Of a DNA stretch of 64,000 bases, positions 55,999 through 64,000 are shown one piece after another (the first letter of the stretch is position 1; every line of letters starts with the position of its first letter). A program made the translations under genes and the position numbers. The stretch is from the NCBI GenBank assembly GCA_036429605.1, contig JAVFKD010000002.1, positions 1,736,001 through 1,800,000 of the forward strand, in the 5' to 3' direction. This DNA comes from Cladobotryum mycophilum (Eukaryota; Ascomycota; Sordariomycetes; Hypocreales; Hypocreaceae). The notes under the pieces are model-generated. The model was not told the DNA's origin and ran no database searches. It saw only the letters and a list, made by a program, of their open reading frames with translations.

Positions 55999-58557
55999 CT
56001 AATGAACCACGCCCTCTACACCTCCCAGGAATCTCCTAACCCTGCCTATTTCTAGCTCGTCCTTCTCACTCTCGACCGCTTTGACGAGGCCGTCGATAAC
56101 GGCATCGACGTCACCTTCCGGGACGCCTGTACATAAAGCGACAATTCGACGGTACTTTATCTCGACTTCTCGACTCCTGCTCTTGAGCGACTGCACCATC
56201 GTGCAGGTTGCATCACGGCGACCCTCAAGAGCGCGGATTCGAGCTTTGAGTATAACCGAGGAGGGTAATAGTCCTTCACTACCAAAAGTGCCTGTGGCCG
56301 AGGCTTTATCTGCAGCCTCAAGCATAGCTGCTAGTTCGGTTTCCCATGATGAGGATGGGTTGGGCTGTGAGGAGCGGGACTGCTCGTTCATCAAACGCAT
56401 CTGCTCTGTTTCTCGGGCATGTGCGAGGTTGGCAACCTTTTGGCGGGCCAGTTGCTGCTTCTTGACAGTTTCTGCCAATTGTTCGATGCTTCGACGGGCT
56501 TCGCCAAGCTGAGAAGACGTCGTTCGGAGGGTGGTGTGTAATGAGTCTAGTGAGGTTTGTTTGGCCTTCATTTCTTGTTGGAAAGCGGTGCCAGTCTCAG
56601 TCAAAAGATGTGTAATAGCTATTGTGATGTCAGACACAAACAATTCACAAAGGGAAAAGAAAAAAAAAAGAGGGGGGGGGGGGTAAAGACTTACAAGCTA
56701 TGATTTCATCACTGCTCTCTCGGCTTCGCTGGGTAGGCCCGGGTGCGCCAGTTTTCTCAGCCCCAGCGTCCCCGTTCGCCTTATCCTCCGTGTTCTCACC
56801 TCCAATGCCAAAGTCAACAGGCCGCAGACCCACGCGGTTAGCAATGTTGGGATCCGCGCCGACTTCCAAAAGCTGCGAAATAATGCTTCGGTTCCCTATC
56901 CTAGCCGCAATATTCAACGCAGTATCCCCGGAACTATCTTGTGCGTTGACAATCTCCGACATGAACCTCGCAATACCCATTTTTGGAATCGACTGTGAAC
57001 TGCCTGGGACGTTGCCATTCATCTGAGTGGCCTGGCTGTTTGGCACACTACCCTGGCGGACTACCCACTCTAGTAAGCTCTCCAAATAGTATCGGCTGGC
57101 TGCATTGCGACCCTTCACAGCGCTTGTAACCGCAATGTGATGTAATACGGTTCGCCCCTTTTGATCCCGCGCCTCGATTGTACCTCCCAAGACCTCCAAC
57201 AGATCAGGGAATGAGCCATGGTCCATCGAGTTGGTAACAAGACATGCACGCATGAGAGCCGTTTCACCAGAGGCGTTGACTCGATGTGGTGAGGCACCTG
57301 TGGCTATGAGGGCACGGAGAAGCGCCATGCGGGCCAAAGTAGCCGCCCAGTGTAGGGCGGTGTGACTCTGATGATCAATGGGCATATCTAATTCCAGAGG
57401 AGTGAATGCACGGAGCAGTTCAGCGCTAGCTGGGTCATCGGTTGCTGAGTCCATGAACAGACCCATGAGCGTGCTACGCTTAGTTTCTATTTCGGGAGAC
57501 ATCTCATAGGGCAATGGAAGGAGTGGACCATTGCCATCTTCTCCAGCAGGGACGTCATGAATTGCGCTTTGTGTGTAGAGGAAGGACTCATTGGGCTCGG
57601 TTGGCGATCCAGGAAATGTCGTTGCGTAGACGTCCATATTCTGACTGTAACCACCGAAACTCTCAACCGGAGTCATGGTAACCCTCTGACGTTTCCTAGG
57701 AGGTTCGGGATCCGGTATCACGACGCTGCCGTTCTGTTGTGAGAAGACAGGCTCCGCAGTCTGGGTGTATTCGGAGGTGAAGCTCTGCTGCGAGTTGCCG
57801 GGGAACTCATCGCCATTCGCATTCTGCATTGAAGGTTGCCTACTGAAGCTGGGAGCTCTGGTGGGGCCATTGCGATTCCTAGGTCCAGGAGAGCCGAATC
57901 GCGCCTTGCTGATGGCCGCGACAGCATGCGAAGCGGTGCTAGAAATGTTCTTAAAAAAGGTACCAGCCACTCCATTCGGCCGCCCCTCGATGCTGGAATT
58001 GTATAATCGTTTCCTCTGCGCTGCCATGGCCTGCTCTTTTGTTGGTGTATTAAAGTCACCTCGACCAGCTACGCCTCCATCCTGACCCATATCGTAGGTT
58101 AATAATGGTCGCAAGAGATCCTCGACTCCGTATTGGCGGCAAACCTCGACGCCTCGGTCGAACTTGATCCAGGTGCCCTGGTACTTTCCATAACCTCCTT
58201 GAACCTTTTCGTGTTCTCCTGTTTGGATTTCCTTTTCCAGAATTTTAGTGCGCTTGCCCTTGTCAACGCCGGCGACTTTTAGGATCTGCGTGGCATTCAG
58301 CCAGGAGTCGTGGCGACGGCGCATGACGGCGATGTTGTTGACTTCCATTTCGTAGACATCGACGCCAGAGTAAGAAGCCTATGCAGGGAACAGGTCAATG
58401 ATTGGGAGGGTTCCGGAGGGTTGAAGTGCGCAGATGCAGCGGGTAGGCATCATGGAGTTGGAGAAGCACATACTGAGTAAATCTGGGGACCATCGACGGC
58501 GCCATTGTAGCCTCGATTAAAGGAGGCAGAGCGCCCCGGTTGTGACTGCTGGCTCAT
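55999..58557 (-). CDS. MBP1: APSES/ankyrin transcription factor, MBP1/Res type
   Basis: DNA-binding subunit of the MBF/SBF-type complex that drives G1/S cell-cycle genes. 795 residues from three exons: 58474-58557, 56695-58378 and 55999-56618. The first intron (58379-58473) joins PQIYS to ASYSGVDVYEMEVN; the second (56619-56694) contains a run of twelve G. The APSES domain spans about residues 30-135 (MRRRHDSWLNATQILKVAG, KVQGGYGKYQGTWIKFDRG). Ankyrin repeats follow (HTALHWAATLARMALLRALI, GDTALNIAARIGNRSIISQL). The C-terminal part is a coiled coil that pairs with a Swi6-type partner. The whole layout is the standard one for fungal Mbp1/Res1 proteins. It is divergent from the LYR gene across 1.7 kb. 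Confidence 0.93.
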
Positions 58558-60290
58558 TGTAAAGGACTGTTGAGACGATTGCGACGCGGACGGCATCGCG
58601 AGCTGTGTGTGGACGTTGGCGGTAAGCCAAAAGGGTCGGTCGATCGTTGATCGTTGATCGATGGGAGGGCAGAGTTTCGGAGGGATAGCAAATTGCTGCT
58701 ACCCAGCAGGGAGAGGCCTGTTGCACAGGGTGCAGCTTGTGCAGAGTATTGGTGATACTGGCCGCACCTGAAGTCGACGCCTTGATTGATGCTGTAGAAC
58801 CTGCAATAGAGTCATGCGCGTGGATGGTTCTGTTGTATCTTCCCAAAATGCTTCTTCTTTTTTGCCTTGTAGATTTTTCCCAGCGTCCGGGGTTGGAGGA
58901 GGAGGAGGAGGGTAGTAGAAAAATAGAACGTTGGCCCGGATGGATCCAAATCAAGGTTGAGTCGTTAAACGAAATGAAATGTCGGCCGATGTGGGCGGCT
59001 TGCAGGATAAGCCCAAAGTACCCGTTGCCGAGGAGGGGGTGGGTAGTGGTAGTGGTTGGTGGTAGTGGTGGTGGTGGTGGTTTGTGATTTTGACGATTTG
59101 ATTATGCCTCCGCTTATCACTTTTTTGTACAATTTCGCACACTCTCTTCCCTTTTTATTTTATTTTTATGTGGGCGACTTTGACCCTTGCACGAGATTGT
59201 ACAATGTCAGGTCGGATCAAATCAGATCGCGAATACAGACAGTAATCGAAAAGACCTGCAACACATTCTCTTTCTCGCCTCCCTTTAGCGAACAAGTATT
59301 GGCCACTCAATGGTTGACGAAACAGCCAATGTTCGAGTTGAAGGTGCAAGTCAACCAACGATTCGTGCTTCGATGCGCCAACGGGACGACTGGACTGGGC
59401 TGGGGAAAGGCAAAATCGATTGAATGAGTGGAGCAAGTAATGAAAACTGAGGCTCGCAACGATTGATACGTTTGGGTATCTGTTCTCTGTGCGCATTAAG
59501 CGTGAGGCTTGCGCACGCGCTGCAAGTGATACTTACTTGTACGTACGTACGGATACACTCTCATGCGATGCTATGCTATGTCATGTAATGTCATGCGCGC
59601 GGAATGTCGCAATTCAATTAAATTGTGCACCCAGAGAGACGTGTCCGTTTCGTGATTTCGTGTCATGGCGTGTCGACGCGCCGCGACATTGGCTGGGCTG
59701 CTGGCTCTGACGTCTCGAGGGCTAATTCTGGAGATTGACGGGGGGGGGTCTGGGCTTTGGCTCGTGACTCGCCTTCTAGTGGCTGTAGTTCGCTGTAAGC
59801 ATTGCCTGGAGACGTCTGGGGTCGGCCGTGGATGGGCCAGTGTCTTAGCAGCAAAAAGACCCGTGGAGGTGAACATGATGAAACAGGCAAAGTAAGTTCC
59901 GATTAAGGTATCTTCTCCTCCGTATGCATGCATGCATGCAGGGTCAAATTGTTGCCGAAATTGTCAAGATGGAAACAAACAAACTATGGATACAGTCAGA
60001 TAAACATGGAACTCCATTTCTCACCGCCCACCGAGAACGAACAGCTCAAGGGCCCCAGACCTTCTAGGCCTTCCAAGTCTCCAGGGGGTGCTGTAAGTAG
60101 GGCCTGGCAGTTACAGGTGCCATGGATTGTAGCGACCCGATCAGATTGCCGAGGTTTGGCCGTTGTGGATGTGCCTGCATCGAAGCTTTTTGATGTTTGA
60201 AGTCAACTGTATGAGCAGGAGAATATTCCACAGTCAGTATCATTGCTGAGAACCTGTGAAGAGGCTGCGGGCCTCAATCAACAGTCCAAC
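58558..60290. other. Long divergent intergenic region
   Basis: About 1.7 kb with no supported gene. It carries GGT-rich, TACG-repeat and GCAT-repeat patches (59927-59941). Short open frames are unsupported by motifs or introns. Probably the promoters of the two flanking genes. Confidence 0.5.
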
Positions 60291-61409
60291 ATGCCGGCCC
60301 CAACATATCCAATTCCCACGTCGCCATCCCCCATTCAGCTCTACCGCCACCTACTTCGAGAATGTTCCTACCTCCCTCCAGCCTTTCGAACCAACATCGC
60401 AAAAACCGTTCAAGATCGCTTCCACAGACATCGCCAAAATGATCCCCGGCCCAAGGTCCATGTTACCAGAGCAAAGAATGCCTTGCGCACTTTGCGAGCC
60501 GCCAACGGTGGTGACAAGGCAGCGATGGAGGGCTTGATATCAAAGGGATTTGGGAGATCGGGCAATAGAAGACGAGAGTTGATGGCCAAGTTTGTCGTTC
60601 CCCAAGGGCCAAGTAATTCGCAAGATTTAGAAGCTCTGCTGGATCCTGCAAACGAGACGAAGAAAACTGGCTCCAAAGACTCTGCCACATCATCTCCAGA
60701 TGCTCCCATGAGTAAAAAGGCCTTCTTCGAGAAATGGGACCAGCAAAAATTATTACAGGCCCTTCAATCTCAGCGGCAACAGCAAAGAGATAATACCAAG
60801 GGAGCCGTTGGTTGGCGCAGTAGTACAGTCAAAACCATCGACCCGGATCAATTCATCCCCAAGGAGACCATTTGGGGAAAGCCTCCGTCTGATATACTTA
60901 AGCGAGCGAAGAGGTCGGGCTGGTGGAGGCGAAGTGCGGATAAAATTATGCCTCCCTTGGGAAAAGGCGAATGGGATCTTCTTGAGCAGCTAAGTAACGG
61001 CGGCCAGGAAGCGGACGAATGGATGATTCCCGAGCGACGAATCCATGTCAAGTCATTAGCTGGGGATGCCGAGGTCAAGTCAAACTGGAACTGGCAGGAC
61101 TATGCCACAAAGCCCACGGCCATTGTCGAGAAGCCCAAATCTCTCACTCATCAACGTCGAACGGGACAAAAGGATGATAGTCCGTACGGCGTGGGAGACC
61201 GCGATCGAACGATATCGCCTAGATGGTTCCGAAGGATCTACAACCGGACGTGGCAGCTTACACCAACCATGGCTCAGGATCCCAACACACTGCGATACTC
61301 TTTCGCCTGGGGACGGGCTGAAGCCAAACTGCCTTCTGCAACCAAGAACCAACTCGAGATATTCCAGGGTGTCGACAAACGGGGTCACAAACTGCAAAAG
61401 AGACCCTGA
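60291..61409 (+). CDS. LYR-motif (complex 1 LYR-like) mitochondrial protein
   Basis: A 372-residue protein starting at 60291 (CAACATGCC), with the LYR motif near the start (SPIQLYRHLLRECSYLPPAF) and a following helix with basic residues. LYR proteins work in mitochondria with the acyl-carrier protein, mostly in iron-sulfur cluster delivery or in assembly of respiratory complexes and mitoribosomes. The long C-terminal part (KAFFEKWDQQKLLQAL, WNWQDYATKP) is typical of fungi-specific members and is not otherwise informative. Specific role unknown. A longer in-frame start at 60243 is less likely. Single exon, complete. The stop lies only 47 bases from the end of the convergent acetyltransferase gene. 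Confidence 0.8.
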   Translation: MPAPTYPIPTSPSPIQLYRHLLRECSYLPPAFRTNIAKTVQDRFHRHRQNDPRPKVHVTRAKNALRTLRAANGGDKAAMEGLISKGFGRSGNRRRELMAKFVVPQGPSNSQDLEALLDPANETKKTGSKDSATSSPDAPMSKKAFFEKWDQQKLLQALQSQRQQQRDNTKGAVGWRSSTVKTIDPDQFIPKETIWGKPPSDILKRAKRSGWWRRSADKIMPPLGKGEWDLLEQLSNGGQEADEWMIPERRIHVKSLAGDAEVKSNWNWQDYATKPTAIVEKPKSLTHQRRTGQKDDSPYGVGDRDRTISPRWFRRIYNRTWQLTPTMAQDPNTLRYSFAWGRAEAKLPSATKNQLEIFQGVDKRGHKLQKRP

Positions 61410-61456
61410 TCTTGGTTAATTTTTTTAATCATGTTAACAAAAGACTTGACATGTGG

Positions 61457-62071
61457 TTAATCCAATAAATGAGCCAGCTTGTCCAAAGCCGGTCCGTCCA
61501 CTCGCATCCCCACCCACTCATCCAACGCTTTGGCGCCAATGCTCTCATAGAACTTGATGCTAGGCTCGTTCCACTTCAGGACAACCCATTCGAGTCTTGC
61601 CCCGTCCATGGCGACCACTTCCTTTGCTAGAGCGACCAGCAACTTTTTGCCATATCCCTTGCCGCGCTCAGAGGGGTCGACAAAGAGATCTTCGAGGTGA
61701 ATACCCGCCTTGGCCCGCCATGTACTGTAGCTGTAGAAGTAAAGGGCCATACCCGCCGGTTTACCCTCGGGAGTGAAGAGAAGGAGGCATCGTGAATTGC
61801 GGGATGGCGTTATGGGTTCGGTCACGGGTAGTGATGAAGAAGTAGGGCTAGTCGTCTCTGAGGGGGCGAATGCAATAGTGTTCTCCAGAGACTCGACGGT
61901 TGCCTCGACAGCATCGGGCTCTTTTTCATAATCCGCCAGACCTTGAATAAGAGCCAAGATCGTAGGTGCGTCTATAGAAGGGGGGTTAGTGCTTGCTTGA
62001 CATTTTCAAGACTCGCAGCTCCGATCATCGGAGGACTCACCCTCGCGCCTTGCGTGTCTGATGGTGGCCAT
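61457..62071 (-). CDS. GNAT acetyltransferase, spermidine/spermine N1-acetyltransferase-like
   Basis: A 181-residue acetyl-CoA-dependent N-acetyltransferase. Exon 1 (62041-62071) encodes MATIRHARRED; a 69-nt intron (61972-62040) follows, then exon 2 gives APTILALIQGLADYEKEPDA. The acetyl-CoA loop is ERGKGYGKKLL and the rest of the fold follows (YFYSYSTWRAKAGIHLEDLF, WNEPSIKFYESIGA). The pattern LADYEKEPD and HLEDLFV is that of the diamine/spermidine acetyltransferase group, which acetylates polyamines or related amines. The substrate is inferred from family only. Frame and length are complete. It is convergent with the LYR-motif gene. Confidence 0.88.
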
Positions 62072-62891
62072 TTTATAAATGGTCTATATAATAGAGAGTC
62101 TATGAGTATTTCTAGGTGTTTGGATACGTTTTAACGGGTGACTCTTGGGGGTTCTTATAAAAGATCAAAGCGGGTCGTGGTGAGACTGAGATCTACAGGT
62201 CTGCTTGTCGTAGGGCGCGCCTCGGAATGCAACAAGGAGGGGTCATTGACAGCATGGTGGGGTAGCTTGCACCGGGCTAAATTCATCTAGTCGGGTACGA
62301 GTCAGCGCATGGACTTTCACCAATGTCAGCAGAGATGATGAACCTCAAGGAAGCACTATACGTTAACGAGAATAGAATGAGTATGTGTTGATATGATGTA
62401 CAATCGGCGATGGAAGTAAGCAGATGTCTTTCATTACATCCAACACAAGACTGGATATGACAACCCGTCTAAAAGCTATGCTGCGTAACAGAGTAAATTG
62501 AGGTTGCTTGAAGGTAAGTTGGCTGTATTTAGAGATGAGCTGCTCTCCGGTGACTAAACGCATGGGGATAACATATTATGATTATACCTAGACAGTAAAC
62601 TATGTGGGTTATACACGGAGACTGAAGGAGAGATCAGGATCTAAAACCTTGGGTACAAGAGCAAGAAGAGGTGAATAATTCCTATCAGAAAGTAGTCTTA
62701 ATAACATGTGATATTCGTATCAGGTCCAGGTCTACCGAGAAATAACAATATCCGTTTGCTAACCTATCATTCCTCTCCAATCTCTGGATATATCCCTCCT
62801 ATTATTCCGTACATGCCACACCACCCACGAGAAATAACCCAATCATAGCTCACACACATACATAGATAATCCTACCATGAGTGCTCCCCAC
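62072..62891. other. Intergenic, no gene seen
   Basis: About 0.8 kb AT-rich spacer between the acetyltransferase start and the downstream end of the transporter. No supported gene. Confidence 0.55.
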
Positions 62892-64000
62892 TCAAGATTT
62901 GAACTTTTGCCTCGAGATGAATAGCCAGAGCAGAAGCTGCAGGCCAAACAAGACGAGAATCACGGGCTGGAGCACCTGGACTCCAAACGACTGAGCTAGA
63001 GCTCCGACAATGAAGGGAAATCTGGCCACAAGTAGTTGGTATTTCAAGTTTCCTGAAGGTAGTTTGTAGTGAGGTATTGGGTAAAGACTTACATGGCGGA
63101 TCCAGAGACTGCAAATGCCGTGGCGAAACCTACGGACACTATGTGCTTCTCGTGCGGTAGAAGCTTCGTCATCATACGAATTCCCTAATGATCCAAAAAG
63201 TCGTCAACAAACGCCAACCTCATAGAACAAGTCTATAAGTAAAACTCACCGAGGGCATAATCATGCCAATAGAAAGCCCAACCAGCGCCGCCATGATGGC
63301 GCTCACCACAAACTTCTTGCCCAGCCAGAAACCCAGCTCGAGGCCGATGGCAACGAGCAGGTACAGGAACACCATCGGCCGCTCCCCCACCCATCCCGTG
63401 AACCACCCCAGCGCGAAGCGTCCGACGGTGATGCCGATCCAGAAACCTGATGCGACGAGGGATGAGTCCGAGGGGGATCCGTTGCGGACGTTGATCATGA
63501 ATGTGAGGAGCCAGCCGCCGATTGTGACTTCGGCGCCGACGTAGAGGAGCATGAATGCAGAGAGCAGTAGGGTGACCTGTTTTGTCAGGACGATTAGTTG
63601 AAAGCCGAATATCTAGTTACTTTTGCGTATGTAGGAGAGTACCTACCTTGTTTCGCAGGACTTCGAGTGTTAGACCATAGGTCTTGAACGGGACGTTTTG
63701 TCGAAGTCCACTTCCGGTGTCTTTCCAGAAAGAAGTGACGACGCCAATACAGGCCACTACCGTTAATGCAAGCTATTGTAACAAAGAGTTTAGTACTTTG
63801 AATGAGGATGGTGATGTTGGATATTGAATGTTTACCATGATATCTGGTGGTGGTGTTAGCTCAGAGTGTTTTCAATCAGAAGAAGAGGCAACTTACAGTA
63901 AAACACCCACCAGTCGTACCCCTTTGCCACAAGTCTCGATGCCTACCACAAAGTCAGCATGTAAAAAGAGCCCCCTATCAAAAGAAAGAAAGAAATAGCC
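62892..64000 (-). CDS. Major facilitator transporter, partial (C-terminal part)
   Basis: The window holds the last 242 residues; the start lies beyond 64000. Exons visible: 63897-63942, an 8-nt microexon 63836-63843, 63647-63772, 63250-63576, 63093-63184 and 62892-63021, with introns of 53, 63, 70, 65 and 71 nt. All junctions stay in frame and the product is membrane protein throughout (WWVFYYIMLALTVVACIG, FMINVRNGSPSDSSLVASGF, GRFALGWFTGWVGERP). The loop and later helices resemble the fucose-permease-like (FHS) branch of fungal transporters. The gene is intron-rich compared with the other transporters here. Substrate unknown. Confidence 0.85.

Overview
The window is nuclear DNA from a filamentous ascomycete (Pezizomycotina, probably Sordariomycetes; Hypocreales is only a guess). 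Most genes are broken by 50-95 nt GT-AG introns with CTAAC/CTGAC-like branch points. The content is typical of such fungi: two Zn2Cys6 regulators, an APSES/ankyrin regulator, F-box proteins, many major-facilitator transporters, a P450 and an FAD monooxygenase. There is no rRNA, convincing tRNA, CRISPR or intact transposon.

Layout. 0-9 kb: the ER P5A-ATPase SPF1 (3' end outside the window), a Zn2Cys6 regulator, and a divergent zinc alcohol dehydrogenase. 9-22 kb: an accessory stretch with small unknown proteins (two look like distant paralogues), an intact and a broken aminoglycoside-phosphotransferase-like kinase, a decayed group II PLP decarboxylase and a decayed F-box gene. 22-34 kb: a malate/SLAC1-type carrier, an F-box protein, a DHA1 drug-type transporter and a PTR2/POT peptide transporter, separated by repeat-rich spacers. 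33.3-37.6 kb: a 4 kb stretch with no gene I can support. 37.6-41.6 kb: a P450 and a DHA1 transporter on the same strand, with paired CGG/CCG motifs upstream of the transporter. 42.5-46.5 kb: housekeeping genes BOS1, THI80 and MIA40. 46.9-51 kb: a Zn2Cys6 regulator next to an FAD monooxygenase. 51.7-62.1 kb: MET8, VAC1/PEP7, an MBP1-type APSES factor, a LYR-motif protein and a GNAT acetyltransferase. The window ends inside an intron-rich major-facilitator gene.

The most important technical observation is that SPF1, MIA40, MET8, VAC1 and a Zn2Cys6 regulator each have one reading-frame break exactly at a short homopolymer. Adding one base repairs four of them; SPF1 needs one fewer or two more. 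Several are housekeeping genes, so undercalled homopolymers in the assembly are the simplest explanation. Some breaks in the 12-21 kb accessory genes may have the same cause, but a premature stop and a lost C-terminus there look like true decay.

The most interesting biological leads are the small-protein pair at 9 and 17 kb with a shared intron position, the P450/transporter pair with its candidate zinc-cluster sites, an 8-nt microexon, and a start codon that forms an exon's whole coding part.
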